A DNA stretch of 64,000 nt from Patiria miniata (GCF_015706575.1 NW_024037069.1:44213553-44277552); one strand, 5' to 3'. Shown: positions 48,661-60,615, counted from the first letter of the stretch. Numbers and translations: made by a program. The notes: generated by a model from the sequence alone, not told the origin.

Positions 48661-49249
48661 GTAGTGCATTGGTTAGTATCTCAGACATCCTTTTGGCCGA
48701 TGTTAATTGGTGCATAGCGGACATCTGAGACGAGGGTCTTAGCTGAATTATTCTGGTCTGTGATTTACTCGATTTGATTTGAAAGTTGTGGTAAATGAGA
48801 TTAAAACGACCGCAATTTGACTCTTCACAAAAATGGCATCTTTTCTTTCAAGCACTTCTTTGCCTACAGGCCTGTTTCATTTGACTCATGTTATGTTATC
48901 AGTTGGCATATGCATGAAAAGCACAGTATAAATGAAAAGCACAGTATGGAATGCACACAGGTTGTTCAGCAGTTGAAAACACACCAATTGAAAAGGTGCG
49001 TATTTTCATAACCTAAATGAGCATGTCATTTACGCGTGAACTCCGGCGATGTCTGTACTAAATACAGGCGTTAGGTTACACTTGGTGAATTTGACACACT
49101 TGCATTTCAGTCTGAATTTCGGTGAAGTATAAACCTGGTGAAAGTTAATCAATTGATAGTTCGTATTGCATGTTCCGTAGGAACTACACGTTTATTCTCC
49201 GATGTACAATACGAACATCAGAATGGTACGCGTAAATTTCAATATTTTG
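48661..49249. other. non-coding, nothing recognised
   Basis: AT-rich. A short tandem of AAATGAAAAGCACAGTAT-like units lies near 48912-48950. Confidence 0.35.
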
Positions 49250-49912
49250 ATGTAAGATGTACATTGCCCACAGAGCGCTTGATGAAATAGCAACGCCAAA
49301 TGGTGATAAGGCGACTTTTTTTTTTCGGAACCGCACGTATCCCCCGTATAGTACGCGTACCAATCTAATGGTCCCTTATTTTAGAAATCTAAATGTGCGT
49401 GTACATCGTGTTGTTCAGCTAGCCTGTGAGTTTGTTCGTAACGCTAGTAATTAATGTACCATCTTGTCGTTTCACTTCAGTTGCAATACTTACGACTGTC
49501 TGTGCTATGTGAAGCGTAACGATTCCTGACAATAGGCTTTATAGGTAGACCTATGTATTTTTAGACCTTTAACAGACGATACGGAATATCATGTAACAAA
49601 ATATCCCACCGTTTAGAGCTTTTACAGAGTCTGCCAAAAAGTGGAACATTCAAAAAACAAATAATTAAAACTTTTGAATTTTTTTCAATGAAATTGTATA
49701 TTACATCAAAGCCTGACTATTTCCCAGTCTACTCATTTTTTACCCCATTCCATTTGGGTCCTTAGATCCAGGAATACAATCAATTAAGTGAAAGGGTGTA
49801 AATTTTACTTGGTCTACTCTCATGCGCCTGTGATATCAACAACTTTTAAGTTTAAAAATGCCTATTGCTCATTAATTAGTTTAGCATGTCCAGGTGGGAG
49901 TGGCCCAAGTAA
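49250..49912 (+). repeat. local direct duplication B, unit 2
   Basis: Second copy of 47461-48095, same orientation, offset about 1.8 kb. It contains most of the mariner-type MITE at 49623-50020. Confidence 0.8.
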
Positions 49913-50020
49913 AATTTAGTCAGGCTTTAATGTAATATACAATTTCATTGAAGTAAAAAAACATTCAACAGTTGAAATTATTTGTTTTTTGAATGTTGCA
50001 TTTTTTTGGCACACTCTGTA
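49623..50020. mobile_element. 398-bp mariner-type MITE
   Basis: It starts TACAGAGTCTGCCAAAAAG and ends in GGCACACTCTGTA. The ~90-bp TIRs continue through AACATTC, AAACAAATAATT, ATTGTATATTACAT and AAAGCCTGA. Terminal TA and the TACAGAGT start fit Tc1/mariner-type elements. No transposase frame is present. Confidence 0.75.
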
Positions 50021-50136
50021 TTTTGTAAAGTACACCGAGTAGGGCATAGACTTTAAACAATAACCACACGTATGTAATTTAAATAAAATGTACCTTATGA
50101 TGATATTTGTTGCGACCAACCACATGCAGCAATGGC

Positions 50137-50193
50137 CCCAACTATAGTTGGGAGAGACCCAACTACAGTAAGGGCAGTCCCAACTATAGTTGG
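50137..50193. repeat. cluster of CCAACTATAGTTGG palindromes
   Basis: A perfect 16-bp palindrome, CCCAACTATAGTTGGG, lies at 50137-50152. A related but altered copy is near 50158-50173 and a 14-bp perfect copy at 50180-50193. The regular ~21-bp spacing suggests a short tandem array or a paired protein-binding site; no function is known to me. Confidence 0.5.
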
Positions 50194-50389
50194 AGCGTAA
50201 CACCTTTGACAACTTAACGGCATTAATGAATAAAAACGTTGGCTAACTGTCCGTACTATAGTGCAGCTTCAACCAAAACGGTGAAGCACGAAAAAGTAGA
50301 AGCCCGAATGAACCCTTTTTTTTAAGTTTTACTCACAGACGTTCTCTGATTATACGCCGGTCTTTGTTGTTGTTATCATTATTTATTTC

Positions 50390-50650
50390 CGGTAATGAAA
50401 CCAAGGATTCCTCAAAAGCGCCTTAGGCACTGTAGCTTGCATGCCTAAAGGAACCTGTAGAGAGAAGACAATGAGAAAAAATGACAGTTTTAGAGGTGGC
50501 AGGAAAACGCACCTCAGAAGAACATTCTGGTGAAAACCCACGGAATCAGGCAGGGACTGAAAACCCAATCCACATATTGTCCAAGGCGGGATTCGAACCC
50601 GGATCACAGCGCTGGAAGGCGCCGTGTACCGCCACGCACTTTTGTAAACT
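50390..50650 (-). mobile_element. tRNA-derived SINE, copy 1
   Basis: Read on the minus strand it has the B box GGTTCGAATCC (50599-50589), then a body with GTGGATTGGGTTTTCAGTCC, a CTGATTCCGTGGGTTTTC stretch and a CTCATTGTCT segment. It ends GAGGAATCCTTGGTTTCATTAC. The head region is less well preserved than in copy 2. There is no poly(A) tail. Confidence 0.85.
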
Positions 50651-50846
50651 TGAGGTTTTTTTTTTTTATATATATTTTTAAATTTGAACAACTAATGCCA
50701 CACTATACGTCATACTCAAGATCCAGATGTTTGCTTTACTGCGCCCAAAGAAAGTATGATAGTGCTTGCCAGACATTGTTTGTAAGATACGAGAATCTTT
50801 TTGAAGAAAGCGATTTTCGGTAAGAAAGTTCATGCATGGGGAATCA

Positions 50847-51103
50847 GGTTGGCGTAGCAGTACTTTCCTCGCCTTCCACCGGCTGTGACCCGGGTTCGAA
50901 TCACACCTGGGCCAATATGTGGATTGGGTTTTCAGTCCCTACCTGATTCCGTGGGTTTTCCCCAAAATATTCTTCTGGGCTTTTCCTCCCACCACTATAA
51001 CTGTAATATCTTCTCATTGTCTCCTCTCTACAGGTTTCGTCAGGCTTTCGGGCTACAGTGCCTAAGGCACTTTTGAGGAATCCTTGGTTTCATTACCAGA
51101 AAG
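50847..51103 (+). mobile_element. tRNA-derived SINE, copy 2
   Basis: The A box TGGCGTAGCAG (50850-50860) and B box GGTTCGAATCA (from 50893) have tRNA-like spacing of 43 bp. The body and the 3' end GAGGAATCCTTGGTTTCATTAC match copy 1 in opposite orientation. The copies lie head to head about 200 bp apart. Family name not assigned. Confidence 0.87.
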
Positions 51104-52828
51104 AAACAAAATAGAAATAAAAAATAAAGTATTTCGAAGTATCCGGAAATTCGCATTGATGCTGCGCCTAATATGCCTTCTTAATTAAACACTGCCCTAA
51201 GACAGAGGAAAACAAACACAGCCGGAAAGGGTTAATTAAGTATTCCTATTCGATCTCTCTCATTAAAATGGATGAACGTCAAGGATTTTAGTGCCAAAAA
51301 TGTGATGCAAAAATTCCAGTTTCTTTGCCTTTTAAACAAGCTGATGGCTTTATTTTAAAGTTCAAATATTCATATATTTCAATTCATTTCTTTAGGATAT
51401 GAACACCATCTGCGGCTTGCATGATAATCGTTGTCATTTGATACTAGCCAGCAGAAGTATTTCGCACAAATAGCATGCTTGGGATGTCCTTTGTCAACTG
51501 CACGTATGGCAGGGTAGTTATCCTAGACGGATACCTGCTGTGCATCGTCACGCCTGAAATTTTCAGAGGTTTTTTTGTTTGGTTTGGACCTACATACATG
51601 ACATTCAGTAAAGAATTTGAATTTTTGCGGGCATGTTAATAGACGGTAGGACGATATTAATTACGTTTTACAATTATATGTGTAGGCCTACCGTGTACAA
51701 ATACATTTGATCTCGTCTTTATTATTTTTTTGGAGGGGGGGGGGAGGTTCTAGTCCATCGTTGTATCACTTTTAAATTGGTGAGTGATGTGATCGTGGCT
51801 TTATAGCATGAATATAGGAAACTCAAAAGTATAATCCACCTCGGTAGATCTACAAAGGCACCTTTACGAAACATAATACTTAACTCCGACATTTCATAAG
51901 GAAACTCAAAATTAGGTTTCCGTCAGAAACAGGTGTTCCAAACGTCAGATATTACTTATTTAATTACACTTGTTCTACATTTGACTAAAAAGCATTTAGT
52001 ACCGATACATTTAGTTATAAAAAGCAATGCACCCATTAAAATACATATTGTACTGTTTATAGCTTGTCTGTTTTTCAAGGTTGCCGGCTGAAACATGGCC
52101 TTCAACAGATATAACATAAAGACAATCAAATTGTTTTCCTCTTTGTTTCAAGGGATACATTTGCTAGAATTAAAGTCAAGCCGATTTTACGATTTGTTTT
52201 AAATTTCCCATGCAGTCAACTTATTGCAACACAATTTAAACGCTTTCAAGACAATGATGTAGGCGCAAACCCTCAAATCGCGGTAAATTTCTGGTTCATA
52301 TTTTGTGAGCGTAATGTGCCACAAACCACAGTTAGCTCTCATAGTGGCCAATTCCAATATTTTTTGAGACGAGATTTTCGACTGCTATGATTCCTTTTAC
52401 AAGCATGTGTTGTGGTAGAACGTATTTCTTGAGCGAACGAAAACCTATTCCGTGAGGGGTTATAGAACAGTGATGATGATACGCAATGCTATTTACGTTT
52501 TTCAGCCACTCTCTTGATAAAAGCTTACAAGGTTGCACATGTATACTACACGACCCCCTGCGAAGCGATGACGAATAACAATAAGAAATTGGATGTTATG
52601 TTCACGTGATGCCAACTTTCATCAAACTGTTCTCTTCTGCACTGTTCTGAGATGTACATCTCTTGAAACGCGATAGGTGTTGAAGTAGTGTCATGAACTG
52701 TTTAATGTGGGCAACAGAACATGCAAAAGATGCTGAAATGTTTGGTGGCCATTGGTGTGACGTCACAGGTAACGTGTCACAGAATTTAGAATCGATTAAA
52801 CAAAATCTGTTCATTCCGAACTTTGAAA
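51104..52828. other. non-coding, nothing recognised
   Basis: AT-rich spacer with a G-rich run near 51735-51746. No exon or bounded repeat. Confidence 0.35.
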
Positions 52829-53168
52829 CAGTAGTGGGGCAGATAGGGGAGATTTTGGGGGGAATTGTGCCTTAGATGATACAAGCATAGAATTTGGCAC
52901 ACAGTCAGAGTATGTCTTCAGAAAGAAATTTGGCTATATGGCCATCGCAGATTTGTCCTTTGAAAAAATTTGGGTAGAATAACAAGCAATTTTCAAAATT
53001 TTCAAAATTGCTGCCATTGCTTGCTATTCCGCATATATTTTTTTCAAAAGACAAATCTCCGCTGGCTCTGTTATAGCCAAATATCTTCGCCATGACATAC
53101 TCTGTGTGCCAAATGCCGTGCTTGTATCATCAAAGGCACAATCCCATCACCTATCTGCCGTACTACAG
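52829..53168. mobile_element. 340-bp hairpin MITE
   Basis: The left end CAGTAGTGGGGCAGATAGG and the reversed right end CTGTAGTACGGCAGATAGG match. The arms continue through TTGTGCCTT.GATGATACAAGC, TTTGGCACACAG, AGTATGTC and TTTGGCTATA to a centre around AATTTTCAAAATT (about 52990-53010). It is palindromic for nearly its whole length. Confidence 0.8.
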
Positions 53169-56100
53169 TGGCCACGTCCAATCTTGGAAAAAAAGTTTGA
53201 AATCTAACGGGGGGAGGGGAAGCAAACTTTAATATTACTTTAGCGTTCAATGGGTTCGAAAGGAAATAGCTTAAAGTGACTGTAATTTTCGTCTGGATTT
53301 TTATCTCAAAAATCAGCGATATATGGGAAATAGTCGAAAGCTGCTACGATCGGCATGTATTTTGACTAAGAGTGTCGGGGAGAAATCTGGCACTTGCATA
53401 ACCAGGACAGCTATGGGTACCAGTGTCGTTTCCAGAGGGGGACGGGGGGGGGGGTGCCCCCCGGTGGATTTTGTTGGAAAAAAATATTGTTTTTCCTGTA
53501 AGTATTTACATACATGGTAATACAGTACTGACATCAACCCAAGAAAAGAAAAGCAGCCGCTACAATGTGCCGTGAAACTCGGCATATATTTCCCAGTATT
53601 TCCCCGCTTTTTGATTTTACGGAGGCCAAGTGTCCGCAAATACAGTCAGTTGCCGTGTCACGCGTAGCTGCTCTGTTTTCTCGTCCACACAACTGACAGC
53701 AACGAACGATGGCCGTAAAAAGGGCTTCAGAAAATTCGCAATTTTCATGTCAAACCACAACCGATCCACACAAACAAAGCTGTTTTAGTTAGTTAAAGAC
53801 CTACTACATACATCTATCAAGGTATTTTGTTCTAAAAAAAAGGATTTCGATGCTTTTTGACGATATTATTTCAGGGACAAATCGACTAAAAATTACGTGA
53901 TGAAATGTCTGTTTTTTCGACAACGACGAAAGTCTCCCAAATGTTGAGGTAATCAAAGAAAAGAATGAACCTTCATCTACAAAACATCTCGTGAACGTGA
54001 TGTCGTTAATATTTTAAGAATTTGATGTACACCTAATATTTCCAACAACTTCCATTAACGGGAAAAGATCGTCGCCATTGTAAAAGCATACAGCAAGGAA
54101 CCCAGACACGGTATGACCTTGTGACCAGAAACGCCCACTAATTGGTCGAGCTAGCTCGAGATGGCCTGCTTAATATTCATGTCATTCATTGCATGTTCGC
54201 GCGTGCCTACGGGTACGAATCCGTACTTACGTGTGCATTTACACGCGTACATGCGATTGCAAATCATGAAATCTCGCAAAAGTCTTCATTTATTCAACCG
54301 GCGATTTGGACCAAAAATATAAAAGTCTCCTATACATGTTTCACATGAAAATAAAGCGTACACTATCATTTATCTGTTGAATCTTGCCATTTCTTTCGGC
54401 CTTTTTTTTAAAGAATAGAATGTACACCTAAAAACTATCGGCCCTTACTTTTGTTGTTATAAAGTATGATTTTTGTTTGACACGTCGTAACAACACTTTA
54501 TTTTTGTCATTTGGTACCAAAATAAAGCACACGATTTCCACTTTTCACTAACCTAGCCATCTTGGCCAAACAGTGCATGTATCCAGGTACTTTTCGTGTT
54601 TTTCGGTAGTCTCGAATACAGTCTCGTAAAATCTCGCGTAGGCTTTTGTGCGAGCGTGACCTCGGGACAAGAAACTGAGGTCAAACAGGGCTCTGTGCGT
54701 GACACAGCCACTGACTGTGTAGTTGCCCCCCCCCCCCCCCCACATCAAAAGCTGGATACGCTGTTGACGGGTATAGTACCTTCCGACATTTCTCGGTGTC
54801 CACTAGAAGAGGAAGGGCAAAAGAATTAACTGTCTCCAAAGTGATAAAGAAAAGAATGTGGTCTTAAGATATGCTGGTGCACCCTCCGCCCCCCTTCGAA
54901 AAATACGGCTTATGGCACAAAAACAGCTCTTTTACGCGGTGCCAGGGAGCTGCCAGTGCAATATCTATGAGACTACAGAAAAGGTTTCTTAGCATTAGAC
55001 CCGACTCGTGGCTGTATTACATTTCATAAAAAGCAGGGAATTAATCGCAGAAACATCACGTTCAGTCGACCCAGTCGCCATGTCGCCGGATCGTATGGCT
55101 GATCGCTGTAACGGCAGTTCATGATCCATTTTATGGAGGGAAAAATATTTTTATTCATACCAAAAATAGACCTTTTTTGTCAGTAAGGTTCCTAATGCGC
55201 AGATATTGGTGAAGTTGGATGTGCATGGTTATGCATAGAGTGAAGGCTGACTGTTAGGAGACAGCGGTTGTGACGTCAAAACGATTCGTCGCAATGTGCT
55301 TCCGTTTGTTCTGTGGACGTGGCAGTTTTCCAAGAATATATAATTAGCTTGCCTTTTAATTGTACGCCTCAATAGACCTTTATCATGCTTCCACCATTCT
55401 AGTCATGTTCCCTTTATCCAATAACTGTACATTACTGAACGATAATGTTTTTGTGCAAAAAGGAACCAGACTATTTTCCTTCCAGCCTCGCTTTGGTTAC
55501 ATTGACCTGAATGGGAAAATATCAAATGGCTGCAACATGATAACGGCCGGTCTAAAATGACAAACTGATGCTTTGACATCTCGTAGGCCTACACTGTGAC
55601 AAAAAATCGGGTAAAACACTATTCGGCGATGTTAAGATTTGCCCGACATTAGTACAAAATTGCCTAAATTCTTGGTGAATGCGGGTAAAAATTTACCACC
55701 TTTTGGGAAGAGTTACCCTTTGAGAATGCACAGGTACCAAAGCTTGACAATCTATTGAGAGAAGGTGATTAAATCGTTACATTAGGTGCGAGGACAACCC
55801 TGGTTGCTCCAGTGAAAGCGCGTTGAAGTAATTTAGCTGGTCACACTCAATCTCGTCAAAATACTTCTGAATCTAGATTTATGTTTGCGCGTTGAAAAAG
55901 AGGAATGTGACTTCTCAGTTAAAAAAATAGCATAACATAATAGTTGCCCCCAAAGCCTGCATTTCTTTATTTTGTTTGAATTGCATGATCATTAAACATT
56001 TTAACTAGGCCAGTTTTGACATAAAGATGTACAGTGTATCATGAGCAGGGCCCCCTAGTGTAATGCGGTGTCCTGCCCCCCTCCCCATTTAAAATTTCCA

Positions 56101-57090
56101 TGGCCGGGCAAATGTTGGATTTTTTGGTCATCCCCCCCCCCCCCACTCACTGTTGTCACAAATTTATTCCTGTATCTGTAATGAATGGATGAGTAATTAT
56201 TCAAGAGTTCGGGTATTGAATTTCGCTTCTCGAAAAGCTTTTTTTTCCTTCTTAAAAATAATTTCGAAAAAATCTTGTTCTCGTGGTCTGAGACATCACT
56301 AATTTCGAATTAAATGTAAACCAAACTATTTTGGGGTCAAAACTGTACATCTTATATGAACTTAAATGTGTATCGTTGCTGTAAACAGGCACAGAAATAT
56401 CGATGACTTTTATTATTCATAATATTCTGTCATTACTATACACGGAACCTGAATATTGCCTGAAATACAGTAATCTTAGCCGTGTAGATGGGACTTCAGC
56501 ATCCGTCCACCATGGAGCCGAACTGATAAAGTGTCGGTCTCCTATTTCAACCGGGAAACCTAGTCGTTGGCCTGTTTATAAAAACCCGCTCCATTACCCT
56601 GTCTGAACTCGCAATAGCTTTTTTTATGGTGATATACACACGTACATTATCACATGCGGCTGCTTTCAGCACGCAATGAATTTAAAAAAAACCCATCAAT
56701 CTCCACAAACAGAAGATTTTGTAGACGTCTCAGGATTGGTGTTTGTGTAACATGGTAATGACAATGACAAATATACATGGCACGTGTTCATATTATGAAC
56801 TATAAGCGAAAAACCATACATGTCTTGAATGCATGGGCACGATGGTCTATAATTTTATGCAAGTTTCTGTTAGAGGAAACAATCATTAATTTTATTGTCT
56901 AAAAACAAAAACGTTCAGTCCAAGTATAATTTATCGTTTCTTGTAAACATGTCATATTTGTTTACAAAATAGGATGTTACGGTCACGCCAACGGTTCTGC
57001 ACTGCATGTATATCTCTTGAAATATGAACGGTTTGAAAGTGTTGACATAACTGTTCATTAATGTGACCAAAGTGCAAAAGATGATTGTCA
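53169..57090. other. gene-free spacer
   Basis: Homopolymer runs at 53444-53454 (G), 54726-54741 (C) and 56132-56144 (C). A CpG-bearing patch lies at 54180-54265 and a TCGAGCTAGCTCGA palindrome at 54146-54159. No exon was recognised. Confidence 0.35.
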
Positions 57091-57749
57091 TAGGGTGGTT
57101 CAAAAAAAAAGGACACCAACATTTGACAGTAATTTTCACCTATTTTTAAAAATTATTTTTAACTGTCGATTAGTAGCTATTAAAATACTGACCTTTAAGC
57201 AAATGTGACGAAAAAATCGTTGCATTTGCACATTTTGTCGTTGAGCTATGCTAATTTGAACATTTCATGTGCGAAACTGTTTGTCCACGGAGGTATACAT
57301 TCCCTTTGCTTGACTGAGCTCAGCTATTGGAGCTTTATTTAAAAGGGCATGGCATTTGATAGTTATGTTAGGTAATGTTATGGAGCAATGAACTTATTTT
57401 TAAGCCGACACCTCATTGAGTAGATATGATCTTAACACTGACATGAATAATTGGACAGCTTCAATAAAAATTACCAGGGCAAAAATATTTTTTGGTGGGA
57501 AGGTTTTCTAATTTTATGACCCACGAAAACGTCCAATTTACATAGAATAACCCGTGGACAAGACTGATTTTGGTGACTTGTATTCAAATTATCATAATAT
57601 CACTATTTTTGCTACTTTTACTAAGCTTTTTTCACCATGCATGGTTAAAGGCCTATACTTTACTACTACTTTTTTTAAAATAAGTGCATTAAGTAGGTGA
57701 AAATTGCTGTCAAAAATGGGTGTCCTTTTTTTTTTAGAACCACCCTGTA
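57091..57749. mobile_element. 659-bp mariner-type MITE
   Basis: The right end reversed is TACAGGGTGGTTC followed by an A run and AAGGACACCC. The left end is TAGGGTGGTTC, an A run, then GGACACCAAC. Both TIRs go on through TTTGACAG.AATTTTCACCTA. The outer TA and start sequence fit Tc1/mariner-type TIRs. No transposase frame. Confidence 0.75.
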
Positions 57750-57808
57750 CATCTATCTTGAATATTGTATTTTCATTGGCCTAGAACGATCACGTGTTAA
57801 GTTTATAA

Positions 57809-57876
57809 AAAGTCATGGCACACTCCCTGTGGGATATCACGTACGTGGTATCCCACTGGGAGTGTGCTATGACTTT
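57809..57876. repeat. 68-bp hairpin, 33-bp arms
   Basis: The arms match with only three mismatches around CACGTACGTG (57839-57848). There is essentially no loop, so it is a cruciform-type palindrome and not a miRNA-type hairpin. Confidence 0.8.
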
Positions 57877-59129
57877 GTACGTACGGTGCTGGTACGTACA
57901 GTGTGAAACGCTTGTATCGTTGGTACCCACGCTATTTTTACGCATGAGTGGGAGCAGCGAACTAGCAGACGATCAGCTGTTTCGAGCACGCGACATGCAT
58001 GTGAGTTGACATTTGATAGTCATGATTGTTGTGTTTACTGCAGTTTGTTTTTGTGATTTTTAATAATAATAATAATAATAACAAGGATGACCGACTATTC
58101 GGATCTATAGTACATAATGCACTGAACGGATCATAATTATTACCTTGTCTTAAGGGGCCTTAATGACCGTTGGCATGTTAATCGGTGCCCTACATGAAAT
58201 CTCGTTGAAACCCGTCAGATCTCGCGATTATGTTATTGTTTGTTTTTCGCATGACATCTGAAACGGAAATATTCATAAAACTTTAAGCAAAATCACTCCT
58301 TGGGAAAGATATTCTTCTGACAAATTTGTGAAAAAAATACTCCAGGATGTAACAGTTGGTATTGTGCAGTTTTTGTCATCATAGGCCTAGATAAAGTATT
58401 TACGAGGAAACAAGTCAAATGTCACACTTTTTTCGATGCGTTTTTTAGTTTTTTTCTATATATTTGTCTTTCTTGATACAAATGCTGCTTTTTTCAGTCG
58501 GTGGAATTTTTTGTTTACCTTTTAGATTTCGTGTGTGTACGTACGGAAACAAGTATTTGATGGATTGTTTAATTTTTTACGGTTATTCATGTTTTCTGTT
58601 GATAGTTTAATTCCTCTTTTTATGTATATACACTGATAATTCCGTTAACCCAAATCTCGTTTTTAGTTAGGCTTTCATCGAAAAGTTTTCGAAAGATGTG
58701 GTCCCGAACCAAGAAAAACAAATGCGACATTTCATAGTTCATTTTAAAGCTAAACATACGGTGCTCGGCGTTAACATAGTTATGTAGTTATCACTTATTA
58801 GAATTCCATAATAAAGTCCAAAAATGTGGGATCATGAACATTCAAAAATATTCAGCTGGCTTGAAAGACTTCGACGCCAGATCGAGCGCAGAACCCTGTA
58901 AATTTGATAGCCACCGCGCGCAGTGAAGCGATTAAGCTGTCTGGGTCTTTGTTTCACGGGTATTCACGATGGCTTCCCAGCTGTGCGGGCCGTTATCACG
59001 CATCTACAAAAGAGTAAGGCGGAGTCGTTCATCCTTGTGTGAACTAACTGGCAACCTGTCAAATAATTGTGTTACCTTTTGATTACAATCATTAAAAGAA
59101 AAATAATGCCAAATATCAGGGTTTGGCTG
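57877..59129. other. non-coding, one AAT microsatellite
   Basis: A short (AAT)n run lies at about 58061-58081. The rest is AT-rich with nothing recognised. Confidence 0.4.
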
Positions 59130-59638
59130 TACAGGGTGAGTAAAAAAAAAGCGAAACCCAAATGTCGGGACTATTATTTTAGTGAAGTTCTGCATGTAGC
59201 ATTTTAACATTTAGGATATGAAAGCCCAATTCATAAGCTTTCTTTCAGTACAAGAATCATTCAAATCACTCATGCACTTCCCAAGTAACGGAATTTTAAA
59301 CACAACTACCGTTTTAAAGTTCTGTCCACGGATCACAAAAAAGTGTGCGTTCTTTCAGCAAAACGAAAACAATTCACACACATCACTTTGTGATTTGTTT
59401 TCGTTTTGCTGAAACAATACTTACCTTCTTGTGATCCGTGGACAGAACTATAAAACGGTAGTTGTGTTTAAAACTCCGTAACTTGAAAAGTACATGAGTG
59501 ATTTAAATGATTCTTGTACTAAAAGAAAGCTTATGAATTGGGCTTTCATATCCTGGATTTTGCAAGTGCTACACGCAGAACTTCAATCAAACAATGGTCC
59601 CGACATTTGGATTTCGTTTTTTTTTTACTCACCCTGTA
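59130..59638. mobile_element. 509-bp near-perfect hairpin MITE, mariner-type ends
   Basis: It starts TACAGGGTGAGTAAAAAAAA and ends TTTACTCACCCTGTA. The two ~240-bp arms are almost complete reverse complements around a centre at about 59385. Examples are GAAAGCCCAATTCATAAGC and CTGTCCACGGATCACAA with their inverses. Paired open frames inside are mirror images. The TACAGGGTG start is shared with the element at 57091-57749. Confidence 0.87.
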
Positions 59639-60169
59639 GTTACAGGATTGCAATGAGTTTTATTCAAATAAAAGGCCACGGGGGAGTTTCAGCCATGTTC
59701 GTTTAATGCTCTATGTCCCTGTCTGAATTCTGCTTATTCTTAGGTCTGACTTAAGTTCAGAGTTAACACATGATTTCTTTGCTAAATGCTGGCCTAGCAT
59801 AATTCCATGGTTAATACATCAAAGATATTGGCCCAACCACTATATAGACATAATCCTGTTGAAACATGAGCAGTAACTTGCCGAGTGGCGCCGGGGTATT
59901 TCTTCACCGAGTCGGCTGCCTTAGCAACGGATTTCGGCTCGTTGGCTAAACCATCAATTTTCGTCGGGCAAACAGCGCTGACAGTTTTTTATTCAGGGTG
60001 ATTTCGCGTCTCGCATATCCAGTGAAAATTCATTGCTGCCTGGACGCGTTCAGACGAAAAAAAAGTCTAAACGGATGTGAATTTACTAATTCACTTCAAA
60101 TTATCAGAGTGCTGTTTCTTAGAATCTAAATTGTCGCACCCCGACTAAGAATTATGTTTAAAATTGATC
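59639..60169. other. non-coding, nothing recognised
   Basis: Spacer with a short GC-richer patch at 59880-59950 that resembles no feature I can name. Confidence 0.35.
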
Positions 60170-60615
60170 TTAAAGGGTTCATGAAATGAATGTTATAAGG
60201 AACAGATATTGTGCAACTTTCTTCTCCTTTTAAATGTATGAAAACTATTTGGCTTCCCTTTTTGGTTAATTGTATTTAAAAGTGCACTTCTTGAAATATT
60301 AAACAAATGTGTGCACGTTTGCTGTGATGTCATTTCAGGAAGACACTGTTCACTTTAGGGATTTTCTGTTGAAATTGTGAACCCAAAAATTTGAACATTG
60401 AAAACATCTTTGGACAAGTTTGCTCACTGGCTTACTGCCATGGAGTGACACAACAATGGATTACCAAAGAACAGAAAAAAGTGCTAAAAAGTAGCAACGT
60501 TGCCTGAAATGACATTTTTACTCATGGAGATTCAAATTTGTATTTTCATAAAACCAAACACGTACCAAAATATCCTTGAAAATGGCCACAAAAAAAAATG
60601 AAAATGAAGGCTAAA
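60170..60615 (+). mobile_element. TTAAAGGG-ended element, second family, shorter copy
   Basis: Starts TTAAAGGGTTCATGAAATG and matches 12642-13357 in reverse, through TGTATGAAAACTATTTGGC, GATGTCATTTCAGGAAGACAC and GCCATTTTCAAGGATATTTT. The match stops near 60615, so the right end is missing or different. Confidence 0.75.

Noticed and set aside
48464-48724. 86-codon minus-strand frame over the promoter-like island
   Set aside because: Part of its peptide is a translation of repeated CRE motifs (V-T-A-D-V-T-A-D-V). The GC-rich composition explains the lack of stops.
57697-57906. Small open frames beginning M-K-I-(A/T)-V-K at the ends of the 57.1-kb element
   Set aside because: They are translations of the terminal inverted repeats, mirrored by the frame at 56915-57139.
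59880-59950. TGGCGCCGGGG-like word as an LTR-element primer site
   Set aside because: It does not match a tRNA 3' end well, and no LTR pair or retroelement reading frame lies near it.
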